Below are positions 12,011 to 41,477 of a stretch of 64,000 nt of DNA, piece after piece. Numbering within the stretch: the stretch's first letter is position 1; each line of letters begins with the position of its first letter. This DNA is from Pycnopodia helianthoides (taxonomy: Eukaryota > Echinodermata > Asteroidea > Forcipulatida > Asteriidae), in assembly GCA_032158295.1 (NCBI GenBank), contig CM063244.1, positions 25,704,930-25,768,929 on the forward strand, read 5' to 3'. The notes beneath the pieces are model-generated. The model saw only the letters and a list, made by a program, of their open reading frames with translations. It was not told the origin of the DNA and ran no database searches. The translations under genes were made by a program, and so were the position numbers.

Positions 12011-12565
12011 AACAGTCTGAAAACATATGTATGGTCAGCTGAGAATCTACGGTGAACCAATCCATGGAAGATCCCTAGCTTGGTCTCGATTATAAACTTT
12101 GCTCTCAGCCTCGATTTGCCGAGGATCGTACTTGCAAATGCAAATAAAAGTGTGTTTAGATAATGGAAGTATTTTAAATAAGTGAAGTTGGGAATTTTTA
12201 ATCGATTAAAATGGTCCACATGGAAACGCTTTTGCGCTTAAGTGTTTTTTCCAGAAGTTCTTATCGTGTGGGCCTATTTATCAAAGTATAATGTCTTCAA
12301 AATCGAGAAGAAAAAGTAGTAATTTCAAGAAAACAAACTGTTCTTGTTACAGGGCGACCCTTCAAATCCTTACTTGTGTTACCAAGAAGTAAATTCATTT
12401 GGCACTATTTCATTGTTCTTTGTGTTGTTTGCCCTCAACACGGTAACACCGTATTGTTGTTTCTCTACATTGAAACCAATCTAACCAAACCGAGGCTGTG
12501 AGGAAAATTAGTCTGGCCCCTTAAATTGTATCGTTATAAACCTTATGATTTATTTTTTATTGCAG

Positions 12566-12663
12566 ACAGGAACAGGACATCGAAATGATGAAAGTGGCCC
12601 AAAGAAGAATGGCACAGAGAGTGAATGAAAATGTTGGTCGCTCTCTACTGGTGGAATATTATG
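12566..12663 (+). pseudogene. Exon-like cassette A (98 bp) with intact splice sites
   Basis: A TATTTTTTATTGCAG acceptor precedes a 98-bp block that ends GGAATATTATG before a GTAAGT donor. A second 98-bp block at 16,754-16,851 has the same borders. One frame is open here (residues such as QEQDIEMMKVAQRRM), but the frame that aligns with cassette B is stopped. The function is unknown; it could be a decayed duplicated exon. Confidence 0.45.
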
Positions 12664-15600
12664 GTAAGTGCAAAAAATATTATTGTTTCAAAAGATTCAT
12701 AAAAACTCGATTGGGTATCATTTTTCTAGTCAACTGTAGTTCCATCAATGCTTTTGTCCCATTTATAAATGTATCCAAACCGAGGCTGGAAAAAACAACT
12801 GCCTGACCTGATAATATAGGTTCAGTGGTAATCACTTTTCATGTGCTTTTAGGGACCGTGACATAGGGACCGTAACATAGGTTTGTACTGGCGCATTCCA
12901 AAGCCTGCTGAAACTTAGCATTTCACTGGTCCTTCCCGAACCATTAAAATTCGTTATATCTATGCAATGAGAGTTACATAATACTCGAACGGCTGTCTTT
13001 GGTTGTCATGGTTATGCAGTAGTCAATCTATAGAATTGCGAATCCGAACAGTACTTTGCCGAGCAAACTGGCGGATTAAACTGTGACCTGGTATACCTTG
13101 GTTCATTGTGAACAACAATCAAGTAAATTCAAACACAATGTACTCTGATAGAGGTCTCACAAAACAATGGTGGCTTGCCTCAGAACCAGTCCCTAATCTC
13201 TGGGCAAGTATTCATGCTAGCTAGCTCATGTAAACCACTGCCTACACAGAAAATGTCCTTTGGCAGGCTAAAGAGATTTTCTGAGGCTTGAACGACCGCG
13301 TCCCTTCCCACTCGCTCACCGGAATAACTTATTCCACCTTCGACTTTCAAAACAAAAGAGAAACAAAGAGAGCTCTTTCAGATGTTTGTTGAATTTTTGT
13401 CAAATGAATTGCGTAAAAAAATAACAATTGTTAATAAAATAAAAAAAAAGAAGAAGAAGCGTGTCTTCTTATAAAAAGTTTCAAACAATCCCCAAACGGA
13501 TCAATATTTCAAGCAATTTCTGAAAGCTTTAAATTCATCCCCCCCCCCTGGGTTTGTTCTCCTTCTTTAAAATAAATGTATCCAAACCGAGGTTGGAAGG
13601 AAATTTTCATGACAATAACTTTGGTAAGCGAAGGACACTGTCATTAATTGCTGTTAGGGACCGTGTCCACATAGGGACCATAAACATTTTATGGGCGCAC
13701 AGTATAGTACTAAAGGCTAACTGCAATTTAGCATTTCACTGGTCTTTCCCGAACCATTGGAATTCCATATGGTTTCTTTACATGTACAATTCCATGCAAC
13801 GATAACTATTATATAACACCAAAATGGATGGCTTTGGTTGTCATGGTTATGCAGTAATCAATCTATAGAATTCCGAATCCAAACTAAAGCAAACCGGCAG
13901 GTTAACCTATGACCTGGTATGCCTTGGTTCGTTGTGAACAACATCCAAGTAAATTCAAACACAATGTACTCTTATAGAGGTCTCCCAAAACAATGGTGGC
14001 TTGCCTCAGAACCAGTCCCTAATCTCTGGGCAAGTATTCATGCTAGCTAGCTCATGTAAACCACTGCCGACACAGAAAATGTCCTTTGGCATGCTAAAGA
14101 GATTTTCTGAGGCTTGAACGACCGCGTCCCTTCCCACTCGCTCACAGGAATAACTTATTCCACCTTCGACTTTCAAAACAAAAGAGAAACAAAGAGAGCT
14201 CTTTCAGATGTTTGTTGAATTTTTGTTAAATGAATTGCGTAAAAAAAATAACAATTGTTAATAAAAAAAGAAAAAAAAGAAGAAGCGTGTCTTCTTATAA
14301 AAAGTTTCAAATAATCCCCAAACGGATCAATATTTCAAGCAATTTCTGAAAGCTTTAAATTCATTTTTTTTTTCACCTCTGGGTTTGTTCTCCTTTAAAA
14401 TAAATGTATCCAAACCAAGGTTGGAAGGAAATTTTCATGACAATAATTTGGGTAAGCGAAGGACACTGTCATTAACTGCTGTTAGGGACCGTGTCCACAT
14501 AGGGACCATAAACATTTTATGGGCGCACAGTATAGTACTAAAGGCTAACTGCAACTTAGCATTTCACTGGTCTTTCCCGAACCATTGGAATTCCATATGG
14601 TTTCTTTACATGTACAATTCCATGCAACGATAACTATTATATAACACCAAAATGGATGGCTTTGGTTGTCATGGTTATGCAGTAATCAATCTATAGAATT
14701 CCGAATCCAAACTAAAGCAAACCGGCAGGTTAACCTATGACCTGGTATGCCTTGGTTCGTTGTGAACAACATCCAAGTAAATTCAAACACAATGTACTCT
14801 AAAGAGGTCTCCCAAAACAATGGTGGCTTGCCTCAGAACCAGTCCCTAATCTCTGGGCAATGCTAGCTAGCTCATGTAAACCACTGCCGACACAGAAAAT
14901 GTCCTTTGGCAGGCTAAAGAGATTTTCTGAGGCTTGAACGACCGCGTCCCTTCCCACTCGCTCACCGGAATAACTTATTCCACCTTCGACTTTCAAAACA
15001 AAAGAGAAACAAAGAGAGTTCTTTCAGATGTTTGTTGAATTTTTGTTAAATGAATTGCGTAAAAAAATAACAATTGTTAATAAAAAAGAAGAAGAAGAAG
15101 AAGCGTGTCTTCTTATAAAAAGTTTCAAATAATCCCAAAACGGATCAATATTTCAAGCAATTTCTGAAAGCTTTAAATTCATTTTTTTTTTCACCTCTGG
15201 GTTTGTTCTCCTTCTTTAAAATAAATGTATCCAAACCAAGGTTGGAAGGAAATTTTCATGACAATAATTTTGGTAAGCGAAGGACACTGTCATTAGTTGC
15301 TGTTAGGGACCGTGTCCACATAGGGACCATAAACATTTTATGGGCGCCCAGTATAGTACTAAAGGCTATACTGCAACTTAGCATTTCACTGGCCTTTCCC
15401 GAACCATTGGAATTCCATATGGTTTCTTTACATGTACAATTCCATGCAACGATAACTATTATATAACACCAAAATGGATGGCTTTGGTTGTCATGGTTAT
15501 GCAGGAATCACTCTATAGAATTCCGAACCCAAACTAAAGCAAACCGGCAGGTTAACCTATGACCTGGTATGCCTTGGTTCGTTGTGAACAACATTCAAGT

Positions 15601-16753
15601 AAATTCAAACACAATGTACTCTTATAGATGTCTCCCAAAACAATGGTGGCTTGCCTCAGAACCAGTCCCTAATCTCTCCAAGTATTCATGCTATAGCTAG
15701 CTCATGTAAACCACTGCCTACACAGATCAGGCCATTGGCAGGTTTAAATCCGCATAATATGCAATTATTTATACAAGAAAGTTGGTATCTTTTTTTTAGG
15801 ATGAACATTTCAAGCGCTTCATTATGAGCTCAAAAGAATGTTTATATCTTTCTAATATAAGTTTTCTCAGTTGAACTAAAGGTATCCAAAACGAGGCTGG
15901 GATGACAACTGCCTAACTCTATTTGGTTCACTATAGGCATTTGTCATGTGCTGTTAGGGACCATTTCCACATAGGGACCGTGGCAAAACTTTACGGGCAT
16001 TGTTGTAATTTAAAGCTTCTGAAACTTAGCATTTAACTATCCTCCCCAAACCATCTGTATCTCGCAACGTATGGTTACCTTACATAAAGCCAATGGACAC
16101 TTAAAATGGGAATTATTTAATACTTAAATTGATCGCTTTAGTTGTCATGGTTATTGCAGTGGCCCAAAACATGCAGTCCTTCAACAAGCAAACCTTAATT
16201 ATGATGTAACTGGTATTTCCCCTTTCCAGTATAATGTATCCAAACCGAGGCTGGAGTAGGGGCAATTGCCCGACTATAGTAAGCGTGTAATAACATACTC
16301 TCCTATCATCCTCAATTTGGAGGCTCGTACTCGCGAAAATGCGAAATATTGATGTTCAGTAATGGAAGTAAATGAACAAGTTTGACAATTTCTGCAAGGT
16401 AAAATGGTCTAAACGGGGTGTGAGTGTTTGTGTGTTTCACGAAGTACTGAACGTGTAGGCGTATTTAACAACGGTGAATGCCTTCATAATAGAACAAATA
16501 TTAGTATATAACAAACTTTACTTGATGCAAACTTATATTGGGCGACCATCCAAATCCTTACTTGTGTTACCAAGAAGTAAATTTATTTGTTGCTATACTC
16601 TAATGTTCTTTGTATTGTTGTCCCTCAACACGGTAACACCATATTGTTGTTTCTCTACATTGAAACCAATGTAACCAAACCGAGACTGTGAGGAAAATTA
16701 GTCTGGCCCCTTAACTGTATCATTTGAATCCGTATGTTTTATTGTTATTGCAG

Positions 16754-16851
16754 ACAGGAACACGACAAATCATGATGAAAGTTTCCCGATTAAGGAACAG
16801 CGGGAGAAAGATAATGATGGTTGCACTCTTATGAACTCATGGAATATTATG
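16754..16851 (+). pseudogene. Exon-like cassette B (98 bp) with intact splice sites
   Basis: It has a TTGTTATTGCAG acceptor, the same 98-bp length, the shared start ACAGGAACA, the shared end GGAATATTATG and a GTAAGT donor. The open frame (acidic, with DESFPIKEQREKDND) differs from the open frame of cassette A by one base near the 5' end. No neighbouring exon could be joined to it. Confidence 0.45.
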
Positions 16852-19029
16852 GTAAGTTTTTAAAATAGATAAATGTTTTTTAAAGATTCTTGAAAGCTCA
16901 AAAGACATCACGTTCTGCAGTCCCATACATCTTTTTGTTCAATTTTTAAATATAATATCCAAACCATGGCTGGAAAAAACAACTGCCTGACCCGATATTG
17001 GTTCAGTGGTAATCACTTTTCATGTGCTTTTAAGGACCGTGACATAGGGACCGTAGCCAAAAATTGTGGGCGCATACCAAGGACTGATTTTAACTTGGCA
17101 TTTCACTGGTCCTTCCGAGCCATTGGAATCCCCCAGTGAATGGTGCATTGCATCTATACAATGTTCTATGCAATGAGAGTTACATAACACTAAAATGGGT
17201 GGTTTAGTTGTCATGGTTATGCAGCATTCAATATGTATAGAAATCCAAATCCGACTACTACAACACTTCGCCAAGCAAGCCGGCGGGTTGGCTCTGGTAT
17301 ATGCCTATAGGTTTATTGTGGTGAACAACATTCAAGTAAAGCTCAAACACACTGTCACCCAAAACAATGGTCCGCTTGCCATTGCAATGTTAAATTCTAT
17401 AGCCTGCCCGATATGGGGCAGAGGGTGTCCCCCCCCCCAATGTTCCCATAGGCCTACTATAACACACTATTTTCCTCTCGTATAGAACTCCCCCCCCCCC
17501 TAAAATCCTAGGGGGTACCCTCTGCCCCATATCGAGCACCAATATTGTTATTCTTCAAAACCCTTTATCCCTGCAAATGTTCCTGTTAGCTATCTCCATG
17601 TGAACCACTGCGTATACACAGACCAGGCGCTTTGGCAGGCTTAAATGTTTCCCGAGGTCCGAACGCGCCCCGGCCCTTCCTCCGCCCTATTTATACCGAT
17701 AATCGAAGTAAATGCTACGACTTCATAGTAAATGAAAACGGGAAGAAAATCCTTACAAAAAAAAAATGTTCGTTCATAATTTGTGTTTAATGTACCGCAT
17801 AATATACAACTATTTATACAAGAAAGTGTGCCATCTTATTTTAATGTCATGAGAATCAACATTTCAAGTGATTCCTAAAGCTCGAAGGAAATTGTTTATG
17901 TTTTTCTCCATTGAAATAAAAGAATCCAAACCGAGGCTGTAATGACAACTGCCTAACTCTGATGAAGTGATAGGCAATTTCCATGTGCTGTCAGGGACCG
18001 TGTCCACATAAGGGACCGTTACAAACATGTTGTGGGCGCACAATACAGAAGGCTGCTATAAAACTTAGCATTTCACTGGTCTTTCCCGAACCATTGGAAT
18101 CCCATAACGAATGGTACCTTACATCTACAATTCCATGCAACGTTAATAGGTGTTATATAACACTAAAATGGATGGCTTTGGTTGCCATGGCTATGTAGTA
18201 ATCAATCTATAGAATTGCGAATCCGAACAGTACTTTGCCAAGCAGACCGGCAGGTAAACCTATGCCTTGGTTCTTTGTGAACAACAACTAAGTAACACAC
18301 TGCACAATATTGAAGTCTCCAAAAACAATGGTCCATTTGCCAAATTGCAGTTACCCCAGAACCAGTAAAATTTCCATTCAAGTGTTCCTGCTATGTAAAC
18401 CGATGCCTATTACACAGAATTGGCCCTTTGGTAGGCAAGAGGTTTTTTTCGGGGGCTCGAACGACCCCCCCCCCCCCCGCTCCCAACGAAAAACAAATTC
18501 CACAAGGACTTTTAAAACAACAAAAAAGATTTAAAAATATTTGAAAAATGTATATAACATTCTTTTATTTAACTGCATAACAAACAAACAAACAAAAACT
18601 ATACCAAACAGCGTGTCTTCATATTATTATAATAAAGGACAAACATTAAAAGCAATTTCTGAAAGCTTGAAACACATTTTTAAATTTTTCTTCATAGTTT
18701 TTCTCCTCCTTTGAAACAAATTTACCCAAACTAAGGTTGGATTGACTGACCATAACTTGGCTCAGCGAAGAACACTTTTATTAGCTGCTGTTAGGGACCG
18801 TGTCCGCATAGGGACCATAACGAATTATTGTGGGTGCACAATACTAAACGCTGCCGAAACTTAGCATTCCACTGGTCTTTCTAGAACCATTGGACTCCCA
18901 TACCGAATGGTACCTTACATCTACAATTCCATGCAACGTTAATAATTGTTATATAACATTCAATCTATAGAATTCAGAATCCAAACAGTATACTTCGCCA
19001 AGCATACTGGCCGGTTAACCTATGATCAG

Positions 19030-19266
19030 CTGGGCCAAACTTCATGGCTCTGCTTACCGTAAGCAAAGAATCGGCGCTTACGGAGGCAGGAAATTCCGCG
19101 CTTACGTCAAGCGTATTTCACGGGTTAGCAGGGAAATTTTGCTTGTTTAGGCACAGTCTTCGTTTACACGGCTAGCGTAGTAATTTGGCGCTTGCACAGT
19201 GACCGGAGAACGGGTGATCGCAAGCGCAGAATTTGACGGTAAGCAAAGCCGTGAAATTGGGCCCTG
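19030..19266. repeat. GGGCCC-type MITE with 3-bp CTG target duplication
   Basis: The element runs from 19,033 to 19,263, starts GGCC-AA, ends TTGGGCC and is flanked by CTG on both sides. The other satellite units have an uninterrupted CCTATGACCTGGTATGCC at this point, so the empty site is visible in the same window. A CTG duplication fits PIF/Harbinger-type elements, which is established for some members of that superfamily. Confidence 0.75.
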
Positions 19267-19341
19267 GTATGCCCTGGTTCATTTTTAGATTTCTACACAA
19301 TTCGCGGTAATAGAATGGGTATCTCATGACGTCACTGACCA

Positions 19342-19445
19342 CCATCTTTGATGACAAACAATGGAAAAGTGCACGCGTGTACGGGCTGCGCACGACTCTC
19401 GGAATGACAGCCTTTTATCACGCGTACACAATTCATCAAAGATGG
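19342..19445. repeat. Short inverted-repeat element (tentative)
   Basis: CCATCTTTGATGA at 19,342 and TCATCAAAGATGG at 19,433 are perfect inverses bounding a ~104-bp GC-rich segment with ACGCGTGTAC-type words. It lies ~400 bp upstream of the unrecognised gene, so it may equally be promoter sequence; a TGACGTCA site is at 19,327. Confidence 0.4.
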
Positions 19446-19839
19446 CGGCCAATGCAAAGGTGTCTGTACCCACCCTCGTTCCCAGTGGTGTAAGATCAAT
19501 TGCCGTACCATTTTTGTTTCTTCCCAGACTGCCTTGCTCAACCGTGACAGTACAATGCGCTGCCCATAGTAGCGGGGTTTGGGATAGATTGAATCTCTTG
19601 CCACACACACACCGGAACAAAAAACTATGGGCGTAAATCGGATACGCACGCGTGTGACGCAATGACCTATTATCAACATGCGGTGCGCGTGCAGCGCGTG
19701 CGCGTGCATTGTGTTCCTCAAATTGCAACATCGTGTGTGTGTCCGTCACAGAACAAGAAAAAACATTCGTTATGTGCGTGTGTCCTTTTTAGTGTTTTCA
19801 AAATTTGACAACTTTTATTAGCACGGAAATGTTTTATTC

Positions 19840-19903
19840 TTGGACGAAACAGCCGGCAGTCGAAGTTACCCTCTGTGGGTCTACTCTCTTCTAAGCATAC
19901 ACG
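19840..19903 (+). other. Probable 5' non-coding exon of the 20.5-kb gene
   Basis: A GC-richer stretch ends in CATACACG before a perfect GTAAGT donor at 19,904. The next good acceptor, AAATTTGCAG, ends at 20,454, and the first ATG after it opens the long frame. The 5' end is a guess. Confidence 0.4.
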
Positions 19904-20486
19904 GTAAGTTTTATTTACAACATTAGATAAGACTATTATTTAGGTTGGCGAGTGTTCTGTGTGGCTTGTTTCATTATTTTGCTTCGCATCCAAATCATGC
20001 CATGCCTGTCTGCTTTTAACTTTCCCAACATGTTTGACCCAGTTTATTCCATTACTCAAAATCAATTTAACTTTAATATAAGAGAGCCACATCGACACAG
20101 GTATACGTGCAATACTCATGGTTGGAGCCTCAATCTCTTGTGATTTGCAGTGACATTAACAAGAGACTAAGCTTTAAGTTTTAAGTTTTTGGCTATTTTG
20201 AAATATCCCAAAACACAGCTGTAGGCCTATCGTTAAAGACGGAAAAAAACATTAAGAAGACGTTTATTTTGCATGAATTTGACGGCAAATATTTCATGTT
20301 TTTCTTTGACTTAGGCAAACGTGACTCTCTCTTGTGTGGCTCCTGAGTGATAAAGATCTCTGCTATACAAGAGGCACATTTAGTTGGTGACGTCACGGCG
20401 TTTGACAGACGAGCTTTATTCGACAACTCATTACTTTAGTCACCAAATTTGCAGGAAACCGTCCTGCCAGTTGGGATCGGTTGAAG

Positions 20487-22072
20487 ATGGTTGACAATCC
20501 TCCAGGCGACAAGCCTCTTGTAACCTTGTCCGTTCAGGTGACTGACCGCGGCGACCTGTCAATTTCCGAGGATGCACGCCCCAAACCACCACTATCTGTG
20601 CCCGAAAAAGCCAGAGCGAGGCAGGCGTCAGTACGTCAGGCAAATAGAAGCTCCGGCAACATAAAAGGGCAGCATCATCCAGGACCGGAACCCGTGTATC
20701 TTCCCGCCGTAATAATAAGCCGAAAACTGACCCACAGAATGTCTCAAACGCTGGTCCGAAGAATAGCTACCGTACCGTGCACTTCACTTTGGGTTCTACG
20801 AGAGTACTTAAAGAGAGTTGGTTTATGGACGGGTCGACCCAGGTAGAGCTGAAACCCCTGGGGTTGCTGGACCACCAACAGGTACCACCGGTCTATGGTT
20901 GTATCGATAGCAGGGGCGAGCTGCGTCTGTCCATGGGAAACTACAACCAGAACGCGCTGGGCAGGATGGCGAGCCTCGTGGCAGCGAGGGGGCTCGACGA
21001 GGACCCAGACACGGTTGACCAGCAACCGAAGCGAGTGGTTGTCATGGGAGGGAAGACGTGGCCGACTTTCCCGGTTGCCGTGACTATTGTTGATGATGGT
21101 GATGAGACGCCATCACAGTCTGCCGCCGGCCCATCGAAAGGGGCGCCACCATCTGCTGGTGGTTCCACCGTGTCATATTGTGTTGGAGAACCTGAACGGT
21201 ACAGCCGACTGCACCAACCTCACAACCCCAGACCGACCGTGCAGATGCCCCGAGCTACTAACCCCCGTCCGGAAGTCCCATCCATGACTTCCACAACGGG
21301 TGTTATCGTTGCACCAGGATCGTGTGGGATTCGAGCCCAGTACCAACATCCCGCACTCAGGTCAGTGTTTGCTCCCGTAGCATCAAGCAAAGCTGTCGTA
21401 CTGGTTGCAGAAAACGAGAACAACAGTTCATCCAAAGTGAGACAAGCCTCTCTCTGCACAGCAGCAGAGAACCTCAGGCTGCGGAGAGCAGATCCCAACG
21501 ACACCCGTTACGCGTCGACAGAGTCGCTGTGCAGCATTGATTTACCGGACGGGAGGCTTTACATTGCGGAGCAGTCAGTCAACTCACCACAACCACCGCA
21601 GACTGGCTCGATCCCAGGGCAGATTCCCGCAGACGAGAACTTCTCTGCACCATCCAGGCATGCGATCCAGTCACATGAGATGTCCGAGATCCAAATGGGA
21701 CACGACGCGCCCCACCACCAAAACCAACCCGTCCTGTCTAACATGCAACTCCAGGCCGAAGAACTTAGTGCCCGAGAGAGAAATCACAGAAATAACACCA
21801 CTGCCTGCATACATGATGCTGTTGACAAGATAGGCCTACCTCTTGATACCAACACCGACTCCGTGGAAAAGAACAACAGTCCCATCCGCACTTCACCTCT
21901 TTCGGATGCACCGTCAGATATTGGCGGGAAATCGGCCCTAAATGCTACATCTGGATCGTGCAGCGGACCGGGAGCAGACAGCATGGATGAATTTTTGAAG
22001 TATTTACAGCATCTGAACACGGTTATGGAAACTGTTATGGCAGGAGGCACAGATAAGCCAGTGCCAGAGTAA
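20487..22072 (+). CDS. Unrecognised hydrophilic protein, frame interrupted once
   Basis: I do not recognise this gene. An exon starts at 20,455 after a clean acceptor. ATG at 20,487 (GAAGATGG context) opens a frame of 119 codons ending near 20,846. A second frame, offset by one lost base, is open from 20,648 to a TAA at 22,070-22,072 and carries most of the protein. If one missing base in the 20,648-20,775 overlap is allowed for, a single product of about 528 residues results. It is rich in Pro, Ser, Thr, Asn and Gln, has no signal peptide, membrane segment or domain known to me, and ends in a short helix-prone stretch (MDEFLKYLQHLNTVMETVM). Alternatives are an assembly error, a pseudogene or a programmed frameshift. 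I saw no canonical slippery heptamer in the overlap. Confidence 0.5.
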
Positions 22073-22145
22073 ACATAACTGTTTATTACTGAACTTGTGT
22101 CCGAGTTTAGGGTGGTCAATTACAAGCAGTTTTTAGGAGTACGTC

Positions 22146-22335
22146 CGAGTCCGGTGCTCTTATCCGCTCGGCCACGACACGCTCTTAACACTCTTAACAT
22201 TCTTAACCCTCTTATCAACCTGAAGGACGAAGCAATAATGGTTAAGTGTCTTGCTTAAGGACAAAAGTGTCACGACTGGGACTCGAACCCACACGCTGCT
22301 GAACAGAAACACCACAACTTGAGTCCAAATCCTTG
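22146..22335 (-). repeat. tRNA-Leu-like SINE copy
   Basis: Read in reverse it has a CAGCAGCGTGTGGGTTCGAG B-box region, then CCCAGTCGTGACACTTTTGT and the AAGCAAGACACTTAACCATT body shared with the other copies. Better preserved copies elsewhere show GTGGCTGAGCAGTTAAGAGC and an anticodon-loop-like CTCAAGC, as in type II tRNA-Leu(CAA). Confidence 0.75.
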
Positions 22336-22339
22336 CTCT

Positions 22340-23640
22340 ATGGTCCACAGTATAGCTAAACGGAGAACTTATGCACATTACTAGCTCTCGGCTAAAAGAG
22401 GTCAACAGAAAGTTGCTCATTGCCCATCCTGTGCGCCGCGCGTACATAGATAATATGTGCGTTTTCCATTGCTTCGTCATATTGTGTTACCTCTAAGATG
22501 GCGGCGTGATGACGTCAATGCATAAGGTCTATTACCATTTTTTCTGACATGCCCCTTTTTAAATCAAAAACTTTGGCTTAGGTTCCGGTGTGGCAGGAGA
22601 TTTTGTCGGCCCCCCCCCCGTCCCCAAATACGGCGAATTGTATAGAAATTTCGTCTGATATAGCCACCTTTTCATTATTTAGCCCATGTTAATTTATGAT
22701 ATATTTTCCATAACCGTAGTCCTTTCGAAAATAAAAGTTTCTCAAAATTCATTTTACTATACCCAAAGCTGCTGTACTTCTTACCAAGTAAGTTTTTATT
22801 GCCATTAAATTTCAGAGTCATTACCACACGTGTACTGTGCCTTTAACAGGCGGACGGAGCTTGAGCCAGAGTCGAAGTGTAACCCGTGGTTTGAAAAATA
22901 ATGGCCTCTGTCTGTTGTGGCCCGCCCCAAATAGTATTCTTATTATCAAGTGTATCCTACACGATTTCTTTTTAAATGTTTAATTTTTCCAAAAAGTTTC
23001 CTCATTGAAATAGAAATTTGTAAGAATTTTTTCCAGTTAAAGTTAATAACATTGTGTTCGCGTTGGTGTTATTTTGAATAAAAACAATCTAGAATGTGCT
23101 CCACCCTGACATTATGTTCAGCAGATCTTTTTATGGTTAAGTTATAGAAGGCCTATTACCGCTTTCAGTTAAACTATAATCCAAGTTCCTAAGACTAGGG
23201 CATTATTATAATAGCAAACATGACTCTATTTCTTTCCAATTGTATTACTGTCAGTTGTTGTGAGATGAAATCATTTTCTGGGCCGGTTAAGTTTATTGTA
23301 TGCCCACAACTTTGATTTTCAACGATTTTTTTAACCCGATTTCAAATAGCCAGGTTTCTTGTGTTTATCTCAATTTTTATTGCGCAAATTAAGTAGTGGG
23401 TTAAAACTTTCAACGTTTGCGAGTTTGTGAAGATATAATAAGATGTTGTGAGCGCATTAGTTGGTGAGCGTGTTGCTGAAACTATTGGCATGAAAAGGGA
23501 GGTCATTTTGAAAGCACCGCCTTTAATTATTGCTGGTACGGTGGTACTGGTGAAAATTAACCGATATTTTAGTAAAGCGCCCTCACGTGACAACACCCAT
23601 GATATAACAGTCATCCGAGGTTGGCCGGCTCACCGAGCAC
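22340..23640. other. Intergenic gap before DLD
   Basis: No exon was found. AAGATGGCGGC followed by TGACGTCA lies at 22,496-22,518 and may be regulatory. An AATAAA at 22,730 could serve the upstream gene. The rest is AT-rich unique-looking sequence. Confidence 0.4.
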
Positions 23641-23655
23641 ATTTCTGACGTGAGA
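23575..23655 (+). promoter_or_regulatory. DLD: Proximal promoter/5' UTR of DLD
   Basis: A CTCACGTGAC E-box (23,581-23,590) sits ~70 bp before the start codon, with TGACGTGA just before ATG. There is no TATA box. Assignment as the promoter is by position only. Confidence 0.4.
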
Positions 23656-40537
<16,882 letters not shown>

Positions 40538-41139
40538 AAATAGCTGTACATGCCCAAATATATTAGTTTTATTATCCTAAATATAATAGGAAAAAAAAAC
40601 CTCTTTTATCACTAGAATTGTTCTTAAAACACAAAGGTTTATATTCAAGGTGTTTCTGATAGTGAGTGTCACTCGCTAACATTTATCAAAGTTCATGGCT
40701 TGACAATTATCTGAAAGCCCAGGTCCTAGGGCTCATTTGACCCAGTGTTATCAGGGCTTGAATGTTTACATTGAACCACAGGCCGAGGCCAGTGATTTTA
40801 GTGTCGGGCCAGTAAACTCATGACCGGACAAGTCCACCGGTCTTGTGGGTTTTTTTTTAAATTGAATGACAATACCTCACTCTGTTTAATATCTTGAGCA
40901 AAAACAAATTGTGTCCAAAATGTTGACTTTGAGTTTGATAAAATACCTTTCAATTCTCTTGAGTTATTGAAGTGCACATAATACCCATAAAGACAAATGA
41001 GATAAATTTCTCAAAACTGTGCGCATGTTAAACTGTTCTGGTCTTGTAAAAACACTTCTGGTCCAGTCAACATTTTGAGCAACAAGGCATGTTGGATCCC
41101 CCCACCCCCGCCCCCCCACCGAGCCCTGGTTTTAACTTG

Positions 41140-41477
41140 TTAAAGGGAAGGTATATGATTGGTAGTCACTCTAAAAGTTGATGGCAATAAAAACTTACTT
41201 GGTTAGAAGTACAGCAGCTTTTAGTTCAGTTTTTATCCCCCAAAATTTAAATCTGAGAAACGTTTCTGTCAGAAACGTCCTCAGATTTTGTATTCCTGTT
41301 AGGGATTATTCTACATGCATGGACATAACCGCTCCAGATTTTTGGCGATATCTCTAAAACAGTACCACCTTTTAAAATGAAATTTTCACAGGTTAGTTTT
41401 ATATATATATATCTACATTTATATAGGATTAAAACAATCGAACGGTTCCAAAAACCAAAGGTATACGTTCCCTTTAA
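41140..41477. repeat. TTAA-flanked MITE, family T5
   Basis: TTAAAGGGAAGGTATATGAT at the left and AAGGTATACGTTCCCTTTAA at the right, with inner hairpin AAACGTTTCTGTCAGAAACG. A second copy is at 63,324-63,632. Confidence 0.8.

Larger units (their letters stand above)
12250..19000. repeat. Array of ~0.8-kb satellite-like units
   Basis: A GTATCCAAACCGAGG anchor (or a variant) lies at about 12,771, 13,578, 14,406, 15,227, 15,882, 16,235, 16,955, 17,918 and 18,722. Each main unit then holds GGGACCGTGTCCACATAGGG, TAGCATTTCACTGG and GTTGTCATGGTTATGCAG in order. The units with anchors at 13,578, 14,406 and 15,227 (periods 828 and 821) are nearly identical and must be recent duplicates; the others are older and partly rearranged. 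The first ~600 bp and 16,440-17,060 form a longer duplicated segment about 4.19 kb apart. Open frames inside recur only because the units do. Confidence 0.85.

Noticed and set aside
13554..15466. Three similar ~85-residue frames with KPRLEGNFHDNN
   Set aside because: They recur only because the satellite unit recurs; the units between them and the diverged units do not keep the frame.
19324..19749. Minus-strand frames of 129 and 141 codons
   Set aside because: Two overlapping minus frames and one plus frame are open in the same CG-rich segment, which is better explained by composition and a nearby promoter/inverted repeat.
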